A stretch of DNA of 64,000 nucleotides from Streptomyces nymphaeiformis. GTDB lineage: Bacteria; Actinomycetota; Actinomycetes; Streptomycetales; Streptomycetaceae. This document shows positions 42,594 through 50,016 of this stretch, piece by piece (positions within the stretch are counted from its first letter, which is position 1; the number at the start of each line of letters is the position of its first letter). Where the stretch lies: NCBI RefSeq assembly GCF_014203895.1, contig NZ_JACHJY010000007.1, positions 496,001 to 560,000 on the forward strand. The letters are read 5' to 3'. The notes under the pieces are model-generated. The model worked only from the letters and a program-made list of their open reading frames with translations, searched no databases and was not told the origin of the DNA. Made by a program: the position numbers and the translations under genes.

Positions 42594-43517
42594 ATGCGCC
42601 ACTTGAGGGCCCGTCCCTGCAGCCCAGATCCCGGCAGACTCTGCGAGGGCCCCCTGTGGGATCCTGCCGCGCACGAGCTGTTGTGGGTCGACATCACCGC
42701 CGGCCTCATCCACCGCGGCAGCCTGGTGCCGTCCGCGGACGGCACCGGTCTGCCCGACGTACTGCCTCACGTCACGCTCACCCCCGGCGGCCCGGTCGGT
42801 GCCGTCCTGCCGAGCCGCAGGGGCGCGCTGATCGCCCCGATGTCCACGTCCGTCATGAGGATCGACAACGGTGGCCGATCCGAAGAGATCGCCTCCCTGT
42901 CCCTCCCCCCGGACGGCATACGGCGACGGTTCAACGACGCCGCGTGCGACCCCCACGGGCGTCTCCTCGCCGGCACCATGGCCTACGACGCGACCGAGGG
43001 GGCAGGCTCCCTCTACCAGCTAGGCCCGGACGGCATGCGGGTGCTGCTCGATTCCGTGACCATCTCCAACGGTCTCGGCTGGAGCCCCGACGGCTCCCTG
43101 ATGTACTACGCCGACAGCCCGACCGGCCGTGTCGACGTGTTCGACTACGACCTCGCCACCGGCACTCCCAGCGGTCGTCGGCCCTTCGCCTCGATCGAAG
43201 GCGGCTTCCCGGACGGCCTGACCGTCGACCGTGACGGCAACGTGTGGGTCGCGGTCTGGGGAGCGGGCCAGGTCCGTGCCTTCGCACCCGACGGCACCTG
43301 CCACACCGTCGTGCACGTCGGCACCTCGCACGTGTCCAGTGTCGTCTTCGCCGGCCCCGCCCTCGACACCCTCGTGATCACGACGGCGACCGAAGAACTG
43401 ACCCAGCAACAGCTGAACGAAGAACGCCACGCCGGACGGCTGTTCGTCTGCCGTCCGGGCATCGCCGGACTTCCGGCCGTGCCGTTCGACGACCTCGTCC
43501 CCCAGGAGACGACATGA
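42594..43517 (+). CDS. SMP-30/gluconolactonase-family sugar lactonase
   Basis: 307-residue six-bladed beta-propeller hydrolase, predicted to open galactono-lactone to galactonate. Metal and active-site motifs: LCEGPLWDP with the metal Glu, RFNDAACDPHGRLLAGTMAY, ISNGLGWSPDGSLMYYADS and GFPDGLTVDRDGNVWVAVWG. ATG 42594 is preceded by AAGGAGA (42580-42586). First gene of a five-gene operon; its stop overlaps the aldolase start by four bases. Family members act on several aldonolactones; galactonolactone is inferred from the DgoD homologue in the same operon. Confidence 0.9.
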   Translation: MRHLRARPCSPDPGRLCEGPLWDPAAHELLWVDITAGLIHRGSLVPSADGTGLPDVLPHVTLTPGGPVGAVLPSRRGALIAPMSTSVMRIDNGGRSEEIASLSLPPDGIRRRFNDAACDPHGRLLAGTMAYDATEGAGSLYQLGPDGMRVLLDSVTISNGLGWSPDGSLMYYADSPTGRVDVFDYDLATGTPSGRRPFASIEGGFPDGLTVDRDGNVWVAVWGAGQVRAFAPDGTCHTVVHVGTSHVSSVVFAGPALDTLVITTATEELTQQQLNEERHAGRLFVCRPGIAGLPAVPFDDLVPQETT

Positions 43518-44152
43518 CCACCACCCTCTCCGCCGCGCTCGCCGCCATGCCCGTCGTGGCGATCTTGCGCTCAAGTTCCGCCGACCGGTTCCCCGAAGTC
43601 GCCGACACCCTGCGCCAGGGCGGCATCCGCGCGATCGAATTCACGCTCACCACCCCCGGGGTCCTCGCCGCCCTGCGCGAGTACACCCAGGACCTGCCCG
43701 ACGGCCTCACGCTCGGCGCCGGCACGGTCACCACCCCGCACGAGGCCGAGGCAGCGGTGGCCGCGGGCGCCGAGTACCTCATCACCCCGGCCACCCAGCC
43801 CGAGGTGATCGCCGAAGCCCGCCGGCTCGGAGTCCCGGTGCTGCCCGGCGCCCTCACCCCGACGGAGATCCTGACGGCGTGGCATGCCGGCGCCTCCATG
43901 GTGAAACTGTTTCCCGCCGCCGTCGGAGGCCCGGAGTACCTCCGTGCCGTCCGCGCGCCGCTCCCCGGCGTACCGCTCGTGCCCACCGGCGGCATCGACC
44001 TCGACGACGCTCCCGGCTACCTCCGGGCGGGTGCCACCGCGCTCGGCATGGGCAGCCCCCTCGTCGGCGACGCCTGCGAGAGCGGCAATCTGTCCGCCCT
44101 CGCCGACCGTACGTCCCGGCTCGTCGGTCTCGTGACGGGAGCACGCGGATGA
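43514..44152 (+). CDS. KDPG/KDPGal-type aldolase
   Basis: 212-residue class I aldolase that splits 2-keto-3-deoxy-6-phospho-sugar acids into pyruvate and glyceraldehyde 3-phosphate. Motifs: MPVVAILRSSSADRFPEVA, AIEFTLTTP (catalytic Glu), GAGTVTTPHEAEAAVAAGA, LITPATQPEVIAEA, and MVKLFPA with the Schiff-base Lys; phosphate loop VPTGGIDLDDA. Start and stop are both in four-base overlaps. In this operon the substrate should be 2-keto-3-deoxy-6-phosphogalactonate. Confidence 0.92.
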   Translation: MTTTLSAALAAMPVVAILRSSSADRFPEVADTLRQGGIRAIEFTLTTPGVLAALREYTQDLPDGLTLGAGTVTTPHEAEAAVAAGAEYLITPATQPEVIAEARRLGVPVLPGALTPTEILTAWHAGASMVKLFPAAVGGPEYLRAVRAPLPGVPLVPTGGIDLDDAPGYLRAGATALGMGSPLVGDACESGNLSALADRTSRLVGLVTGARG

Positions 44153-45090
44153 CCGCCCTGGTGACCCTGGGCGAGTCGATGGCCGTGGTGGCGGCGAGCA
44201 CCCCCGGACCCCTCGCGCCCGGGAAACCCGCCAACCTGTCCTTCGCCGGAGCCGAGGCGACCGTCGCCATCGGGGTCAGCCGTCTCGGCCACTCCGCCTC
44301 GTGGATCGGCCGGGTCGGCGCGGACGCCGCCGGCACGATGATCGTCCACGGACTGCGGTCGGAAGGTGTCGACGTGTCCCACGTCCACGTCGAACCGGAC
44401 CTCCCCACCGGACTGATGCTCCGCGAACGCCGCACGGCCGACCACACCCGCTCCGCCTACTACCGCCGCGGCCTCGCCGGCTCCCGTCTCGCGCCCGGAG
44501 ACATCGACGAAAGACTGGTCTCTTCGGCACGGTTGCTGCACATCACCGGCATCACCCCCGCTCTCGGCCGTACCGCCCGGGACGCCGTACGCCGCGCCGT
44601 CGACATCGCCCGTCGGGCCGGAGTCGTCGTCTCCCTCGACGTCAACTACCGCGCGCTGCTGTGGTCCAGGGACGACGCGGCCGACGAACTGGGCTTCCTC
44701 GTCCGGCAGGCCGACCTCGTCTTCGCCGGGCCCGAGGAGGCGCGGCTCCTCGTCGACGAGGCACCCCCGGAGGAGACGGCGCAGGCGCTGACGGCACTCG
44801 GTCCGCAGCAGGCCGTCGTCAAGCTCGGCGCCGAGGGCGCGCTGGCGGCGATCGACGGAGCGGTCCTGGCCCAGCCACCCGTGCCGGTCACGGTCGTCGA
44901 CCCGATCGGCGCGGGCGACGCCTTCGTCGCCGGATACCTGGCGGCGTACCTCGACGGCGCATCACCGGCCGAACGGCTGCTCACCGCGGCGACCTGCGGC
45001 TCGTTCGCCGTGTCCGTCCAGGGCGATTGGGAGGGCCTCCCCCGCCGGGAGGAACTGTCCCTGCTCACCGGCGACGACGTCATCCGCTGA
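44149..45090 (+). CDS. 2-keto-3-deoxy-sugar-acid kinase, PfkB family
   Basis: 313 residues. Phosphorylates the dehydratase product (2-keto-3-deoxygalactonate) before aldol cleavage. PfkB features: LVTLGESMAVVAA, GAEATVAIGVSRLGHSASWIGRVG (substrate lid and Gly-Gly region), LDVNYR, and VTVVDPIGAGDAFVAGYLAAYL with the catalytic Asp. ATG 44149 overlaps the aldolase stop; the frame is open further upstream without similarity. The Escherichia coli DgoK belongs to a different kinase fold, so this is a KdgK-type solution to the same step. Confidence 0.9.
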   Translation: MTALVTLGESMAVVAASTPGPLAPGKPANLSFAGAEATVAIGVSRLGHSASWIGRVGADAAGTMIVHGLRSEGVDVSHVHVEPDLPTGLMLRERRTADHTRSAYYRRGLAGSRLAPGDIDERLVSSARLLHITGITPALGRTARDAVRRAVDIARRAGVVVSLDVNYRALLWSRDDAADELGFLVRQADLVFAGPEEARLLVDEAPPEETAQALTALGPQQAVVKLGAEGALAAIDGAVLAQPPVPVTVVDPIGAGDAFVAGYLAAYLDGASPAERLLTAATCGSFAVSVQGDWEGLPRREELSLLTGDDVIR

Positions 45091-45160
45091 TCCCTCACCA
45101 GGAGAGCGAGCGGGCATCGCCCCCTCCCGGACTCGATCCGAAACGACAGGAATCACCCTC

Positions 45161-45913
45161 ATGCAACGCTTCTCAGGAAAGACCGCGGTGGTCACAGGCG
45201 CCGCTGGCGGCATCGGCGCGGCCACCGCGCTGAGACTGGCCTCCGAAGGCGCCACCGTCATCCTCGCCGACATCGCCGACGCGGCCGGGCAGGCCGTCGT
45301 CGAGCGCATCGTCGCCGGTGGCGCGCGCGCCGCCTACGTCCACTGCGACGTCTCCTCCCCGGAGCACTGGGAGCGGCTGCGCGACCGGACGCACGAGATC
45401 GCGGGCCCGGCCGACGTCGTGCACAACAACGCCTTCATCCACCTCCCCGGCGCGGCCCACGAACTGACCGCAGACGCCTGGGACCGGGAGATCTCGGTCA
45501 ACCTCAAGGCCCTCTACCTCGCCGCCCGCACTTTTCTGGACGACCTGCGGTCCACGAAGGGCTGCTTCGTCGCGACCTCCAGCGTGCACGCCAACTTCGG
45601 CCTGCCCGGCAACCCCGCCTACGCGGCCGCGAAGGGCGGCATCTGCGCGCTGATCCGCCAACTGGCCGTCGAGTACGGGCCCGATGTCCGGTTCAACTCC
45701 GTCCTGCCCGGCCCCATCCTCACCGACGTCTGGGACGAGGTGAGCGAGGAGGACCAGCGGATGTCCGCCCGCGCCACTGCGCTCGACAGGCTCGGGGCGG
45801 CGGACGAAGTGGCCTCCGCGGTCGCCTTCCTGGCGTCCGCCGACGCCTCGTACATCACCGGTACGGAACTCGTCGTCGACGGCGGCTGGTCCGTGAAGAA
45901 GGAGTCCAAGTGA
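45161..45913 (+). CDS. SDR-family sugar dehydrogenase
   Basis: 250 residues. Rossmann motif TGAAGGIGAATALRLA, NNA-type motif HNNAFIHL, catalytic Ser in ATSSVHANFG and YAAAKGG. The C-terminus TGTELVVDGGW is typical. Its likely role is NAD(P)-dependent oxidation of galactose to galactonolactone, the first step of the pathway whose later enzymes surround it. Other SDR roles, such as a sugar-acid epimerase/oxidoreductase, are possible. ATG 45161, 70 bases after the kinase; its stop overlaps the dehydratase GTG. Confidence 0.85.
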   Translation: MQRFSGKTAVVTGAAGGIGAATALRLASEGATVILADIADAAGQAVVERIVAGGARAAYVHCDVSSPEHWERLRDRTHEIAGPADVVHNNAFIHLPGAAHELTADAWDREISVNLKALYLAARTFLDDLRSTKGCFVATSSVHANFGLPGNPAYAAAKGGICALIRQLAVEYGPDVRFNSVLPGPILTDVWDEVSEEDQRMSARATALDRLGAADEVASAVAFLASADASYITGTELVVDGGWSVKKESK

Positions 45914-47055
45914 AGATCACCGCCCTGCGCACCTACCTCGTCGCCCCCCGCTGGTGCTTCCTGAAGGTCGAGACCGACGAGGGCGTCACCGGCTGGGGCG
46001 AACCGGTCATCGAAGGTCGGGCGCACACGGTCGCCGCCGCCGTCGACGAGCTGAGCGACTACCTCGTCGGCCAGGATCCGATGCGCATCGAGGACCACTG
46101 GCAGGTCCTCACCAAGGGCGGCTTCTACCGCGGCGGCCCCGTCCTCTCCAGCGCCGTCGCCGGAATCGACCAGGCGCTGTGGGACATCAAGGGCAAGGCG
46201 CTCGGCGTCCCGGTGTGGCAGCTGTTGGGCGGCAACGTCCGCGACCGCGCCCGGGTGTACAGCTGGATCGGCGGCGACCGCCCCGACGAGGTTGTCGAGC
46301 AGGCCCTGGCCCGCAAGGCCGAAGGCTTCACCGCGATCAAGATGAACGCCTCGCCCCAGCTGGAGTTCATCGACACGCCCAAGGCCGTGCAGGGGATCGT
46401 CGACCGCGTCGCCTCCCTCCGCGAGGCCGTCGGCGACGAGTTCGACATCGCCGTGGACTTCCACGGCCGCCTCACCATCCCCATGGCCCGCCGGGTCTTG
46501 CCGCTCCTGGAGCCGTACCTGCCGTTCTTCGTTGAGGAACCGCTCGTACCGGAACTGAGCGAGCACATCGGCGACATCGTCCGCTCCACCAGCATTCCCG
46601 TCGCGACCGGCGAACGCCTCTACTCCCGCTGGGACTTCAAGAAGGTCCTCGGCTCGGGCATAGCCGTCGCCCAGCCCGACCTCTCGCACGCCGGCGGCAT
46701 CTCGGAGGTCCGCAGGATCGCCGCGATGGCCGAGGCGTACGACGTCTCCCTCGCCCCGCACTGCCCGCTGGGACCGATCGCGCTCGCCTCCTGCCTCCAG
46801 GTCGGCTTCGCCTCCCCCAACCTGCTCATCCAGGAGCAGAGCCTCGGCATCCACTACAACACCGGCTCCGACCTGCTCGACTACCTCGTCGACCCCTCGG
46901 TCTTCCGGTACGAGGACGGACACGTGGGCCTGCTCACGGAACCCGGCCTCGGCATCGAAGTCGACGAGAAGGCCGTCGAGCACGCCGCCGCGACGGGCCA
47001 TCGCTGGCGCAACCCGGTCTGGCGCCGGCAGGACGGGGCCTTGGCCGAATGGTGA
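45910..47055 (+). CDS. dgoD: D-galactonate dehydratase
   Basis: 381-residue enolase-superfamily enzyme converting D-galactonate to 2-keto-3-deoxygalactonate. It is strikingly close to E. coli DgoD along its whole length: ETDEGVTGWGEPVIEGRA at the N-terminus, FYRGGP, AGIDQALWDIKGKALGVPVW, YSWIGGDRP, AVDFHGR and FVEEPLVPE with metal ligands, TGER, QPDLSHAGGIS, LAPHCPLGPIALA, IHYNTGSDLLDYL, and the end WRRQDGALAEW. GTG 45910 has AAGGAG five bases ahead and overlaps the SDR stop. Last gene of the operon and the strongest evidence that the route handles galactose. Confidence 0.95.
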   Translation: MKITALRTYLVAPRWCFLKVETDEGVTGWGEPVIEGRAHTVAAAVDELSDYLVGQDPMRIEDHWQVLTKGGFYRGGPVLSSAVAGIDQALWDIKGKALGVPVWQLLGGNVRDRARVYSWIGGDRPDEVVEQALARKAEGFTAIKMNASPQLEFIDTPKAVQGIVDRVASLREAVGDEFDIAVDFHGRLTIPMARRVLPLLEPYLPFFVEEPLVPELSEHIGDIVRSTSIPVATGERLYSRWDFKKVLGSGIAVAQPDLSHAGGISEVRRIAAMAEAYDVSLAPHCPLGPIALASCLQVGFASPNLLIQEQSLGIHYNTGSDLLDYLVDPSVFRYEDGHVGLLTEPGLGIEVDEKAVEHAAATGHRWRNPVWRRQDGALAEW

Positions 47056-47509
47056 CAGCGCGGCGAAAGGAAACGCGTGAATCCTGTACAGGCTTTTCCT
47101 ACTTCAGCCGCGCAACCGATCCACCCTGACGACGTGGCATCCCGCTCCCACGTCGTGCCCACTCGGCCACGCGTCACCACGCGGGAGCCACCGACGCCGG
47201 CCCTGGTGGACCCCTGGGCGCCGGTCAGGCCGATGCAGAGCAGGACGCATCCGATGCCGCCCGGTGCGGACAACAGGAGGGGCCCGTAAGGAAGGCGAGC
47301 AGGACGACCGCATCGAGGCCGTAAGGACCCCAAGCACGCCCTGAACACCCTCTTCGTCCTGCTCGACCCGGCTGGAGCCGCGGCAGCCGGCAGGGACAGC
47401 CGAACCACGACGTCTCGCCGGCCCATGAGCAGCACAGGCTACGGTGCCGGGACGGGCCCGCCGTCACCCCGCGCCGGGCAATCGAGATACTTGATGCCCT
47501 GTCAGTGAA

Positions 47510-47528
47510 GTCAGCAAAAGGTCGGCAT
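47510..47528 (+). repeat. 19-bp direct repeat, copy 1
   Basis: GTCAGCAAAAGGTCGGCAT; recurs at 47912-47930 with one base difference. The two copies bracket about 380 bases that include the pirin remnant. Confidence 0.6.
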
Positions 47529-47734
47529 TCAGCCGACCAGACCTGCTCCCACACGAGTACACACTGGAAATACACCCGCCGACTACGCGACTGTGGGAGG
47601 GCCGCGACATGCCCCTCCCACAGTCGCCACGACAGCCGCAGGCAGGGGTCGGGCATTTCCCGACCCCACACCAGCTCGAAGGAGGAAATCCCAGTTCAGC
47701 GCACCGGACCCACGCCTCCAACTGGGTCGTGGGC

Positions 47735-47859
47735 ACCTCCGGCGTGTCCGATCGGCCGCCGCCATACCCCTTCACCTCGCCGAAGCGGGAGCCGGCCATC
47801 CAGTCCTCTCTCGCCTGGCGGATCTCCTCGTCCGCGCGGGCCACGAAGTTCCACCACAA
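47735..47859 (-). pseudogene. C-terminal remnant of a pirin-family protein
   Basis: WWNFVARADEEIRQARED and AGSRFGEVKGYGG match the C-terminal cupin end of pirins. Directly upstream in the same frame is a TGA, and nothing of the N-terminal cupin remains. Not functional. Confidence 0.7.
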
Positions 47860-47911
47860 CCCGTGTAGCGGTCACGTTTCCGCAGGTCAACAGCTCGCGA
47901 TCTGGCTGGGG

Positions 47912-47930
47912 GTCAGCAAAAGGTCAGCAT
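47912..47930 (+). repeat. 19-bp direct repeat, copy 2
   Basis: GTCAGCAAAAGGTCAGCAT, partner of 47510-47528. Read on the other strand it contains TGCTGAC twice (TGCTGAC-CTTT-TGCTGAC), so each copy is itself a tandem heptamer, clearer in this one. Confidence 0.6.
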
Positions 47931-48119
47931 CCGTACCTTGACGCTCCCCAGGCTCCGACCTGGCCTGCCGCTCCACCCCGAAGGCCGAAGCCGAGGTCGA
48001 GCACCTCGTCTTCGAAGCGCCGAGGTATGAGATCCGCACCCCGCCCACCTGCCCGCTATATCTTCCGAGGGCAGGACGGCGACAACCACTCCGCACTCGA
48101 ACGTAAGGGCCGTTGAACC

Positions 48120-48806
48120 GTGACCGGACGCATCCCCAAGGCCCCCGAGAGATCGAGTCCGCACGGGCCCGTCGGTGAGCACCGGTGGCCGATGGCCGCG
48201 GCCGTCGTCGCCGCGATGGTGCTCACCCTCCTGCTTCCCGACGACCTCCGTCTGGCGCCTCGCTGGGTGCTCCCGGCCGTCGAGGGACTGCTTCTGCTCG
48301 CGCTCATCGCCGGCGACCCCGGCCGGATCGACCGGCGCTCGACGGTACTGCGCACCATGTCGATCGCCCTGGTGGGCGTGCTCGCGCTCAGCGCCGTCTG
48401 GTCCACCGTCCGGCTGGTGGACGACATCCTCCAGGGCGGCAAGGAGACGGGATCCGCCACCAGTCTGCTGCAGAGCGGCAGCACGGTATGGGCCTGCACG
48501 GTTCTGGCGTTCTCCATGCTCTACTTCGAGCTCGACTGCGGCGGGGCCGCTGCGCGTGCCCACCACATGCCCGCAACGCCCGCGCTCGCCTTCCCCCAGC
48601 AGCTCAACCCCGAAGTGGCAAGCGCCGACTGGCGGCCCCGGTTCGTCGACTACCTCTACCTCGCGCTGACCAACGCCACCGCGTTCAGCCCCACCGACGT
48701 GATGCCCCTGGCGCCGTGGGCCAAGATCACCATGGGCGTCCAGTCCCTCGTCTCCCTGCTCATTCTCGGCCTGGTGGTCGCCCGAGCCGTCAACGTCCTC
48801 GCCTGA
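48120..48806 (+). CDS. Conserved integral membrane protein
   Basis: 228 residues, about five transmembrane segments. RWPMAAAVVAAMVLTLLLP and WVLPAVEGLLLLALIAG form the N-terminal pair. The C-terminal part FVDYLYLALTNATAFSPTDV, then a helix ending in VVARAVNVL, recalls small DUF1345-like or ion-channel-like proteins. No enzymatic motif. GTG 48120 lacks a clear ribosome site. Convergent with the regulator gene to its right. Function unknown. Confidence 0.75.
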   Translation: MTGRIPKAPERSSPHGPVGEHRWPMAAAVVAAMVLTLLLPDDLRLAPRWVLPAVEGLLLLALIAGDPGRIDRRSTVLRTMSIALVGVLALSAVWSTVRLVDDILQGGKETGSATSLLQSGSTVWACTVLAFSMLYFELDCGGAAARAHHMPATPALAFPQQLNPEVASADWRPRFVDYLYLALTNATAFSPTDVMPLAPWAKITMGVQSLVSLLILGLVVARAVNVLA

Positions 48807-48880
48807 ATAGGGGTCGCTTTCGCCGCACCGGACCGGACGGTTCCCTCGAAGCGCGCCGAGGCGACGCCATCACTCCGCGG

Positions 48881-49879
48881 TCACGTTCGCAGGGGCTCCG
48901 TCCAGCCGTGTCGTACGGCGTGGGCGCCCAGCTGCATCCGGGTCCGGACCCCGGCCAGGTCCATGAGATGGCGCAGGCGCCGGTGCAACGTACGCGGTGA
49001 CAGACCGAGTTGGGTCGCGGCCGCCAGGTCCGTGAGGCCGGCCAGGAGCAGCGCGAGGATCCTGCGGTCGAGCTCGGTCGGGCCTTGGGGACCGACCTCG
49101 ACGGTCGCCTCGGGTTCGTCTCCCGTGCCCGACAACTGGAGCGGGTGGGCCGTGCGCCATACCGTCTCGAACAACGCGTCCAGCGCGTCCAGGAGGCCGC
49201 TGCGGTGCAGCAGTACGGCGCCGGGCTCTCCCGCCGGTGTGACCGCGAGCGGGACCAGGCCGAGGTCGGCGTCGGCCAGCACGAGTTTCATCGGCAGATG
49301 GTCGGCGACACGCAGTTGCACGCCGTTGCGCAGGGAGTCGATGGCGTCGTGGACGATGCCCGGCTCCGCCAGTACTTCACGGTCCAGTACCGCCCGGAAA
49401 AGCACCCCCCGGTCGAGCGCCATGGGCTCGGCCGTGTTCTCGTCGGGAGGCAGGGCGACGAACGGTGCGGTGATGAAGGAGCGGACCTCCGTGCGGGCCG
49501 CCTGCTGCACCTGGAGGAAGCGGTGGCGGATGGCGTCGACGCCCGTGACGACCTCGATCAGGTCGGTGATGCTGCTTCCGGTCATCGCGGCCCGGTGTTC
49601 CTCGGCGAAGGTCACCAGGGCCTGTTCGGCGGTACGCAGTCCGTCCCGGCGCTGGGCTATGAGAGCGCCGAGCGCCATCGCCGGCGGTGCGGCGGTGTAC
49701 CGCTCGTCCGCGGACCTGGTCACCAGCCCCCAGCCGACGAGGCGGCACAGCGCCTTGTCGACGTGGGCCCGTGACAGCACGAGAAGGTCCGAAAGATGCA
49801 CCGGGGTGGAGTTCGGTCGTCCGAGCAGCACCCGGTAGACGTGCTCGTCATCGGGTTCGAGGCCCAGAACATCCAGCAT
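48881..49879 (-). CDS. TrmB-like/LuxR-type transcriptional regulator
   Basis: 332 residues. An N-terminal winged-helix domain (EHVYRVLLGRPNSTPVHLSDLL) resembles TrmB regulators; a middle ligand domain follows; the C-terminal LuxR-type helix-turn-helix is LAAATQLGLSPRTLHRRLRHLM. This layout is frequent in streptomycetes next to secreted subtilases, as here. ATG 49879 is chosen; the open frame continues upstream into the subtilase region without similarity. GGAAGAGAG lies upstream at a somewhat long distance. It lies downstream of the subtilase gene, separated by a terminator. Confidence 0.85.
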   Translation of the reverse strand: MLDVLGLEPDDEHVYRVLLGRPNSTPVHLSDLLVLSRAHVDKALCRLVGWGLVTRSADERYTAAPPAMALGALIAQRRDGLRTAEQALVTFAEEHRAAMTGSSITDLIEVVTGVDAIRHRFLQVQQAARTEVRSFITAPFVALPPDENTAEPMALDRGVLFRAVLDREVLAEPGIVHDAIDSLRNGVQLRVADHLPMKLVLADADLGLVPLAVTPAGEPGAVLLHRSGLLDALDALFETVWRTAHPLQLSGTGDEPEATVEVGPQGPTELDRRILALLLAGLTDLAAATQLGLSPRTLHRRLRHLMDLAGVRTRMQLGAHAVRHGWTEPLRT

Positions 49880-49975
49880 CGGCGATCGACTCTCTTCCGC
49901 TTGCCGTAGCGGGGAGAGTATGCGCCATGGCGGAAGACCTTGAATAGTGCCTGCTGGGAGCGGGTGCGAGGGGAA

Positions 49976-50005
49976 GGGCCCCGGGGAGTCGCCTCCCCGG
50001 GGCCC
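49976..50005 (-). terminator. Terminator of subtilase gene
   Basis: GGGCCCCGGGGAG (49976-49988) pairs with CTCCCCGGGGCCC (49993-50005) around TCGC. It begins 12 bases after the leftward subtilase stop. Confidence 0.8.
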
Positions 50006-50016
50006 GACAGTGCGGC

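Larger units (their letters stand above)
47056..48119. other. Gene-poor region with pirin remnant and split direct repeat
   Basis: 1,064 bases without an intact gene. A short rightward frame from GTG 47077 (70 codons, GAAAGGA ahead) has no recognisable product and composition typical of chance frames. Leftward frames near 47240-47440 look like degraded hydrophobic protein. The pirin remnant and the two copies of a 19-base repeat are listed separately. Confidence 0.5.

Noticed and set aside
47090..47100. Small palindrome CCTGTACAGG after dgoD
   Set aside because: Only 10 bases, no second copy and no flanking structure.
47077..47289. 70-codon frame with GAAAGGA upstream after dgoD
   Set aside because: Pro/Arg/Thr-rich and featureless, no recognised family, lies in a decayed region. 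Not listed as a gene.
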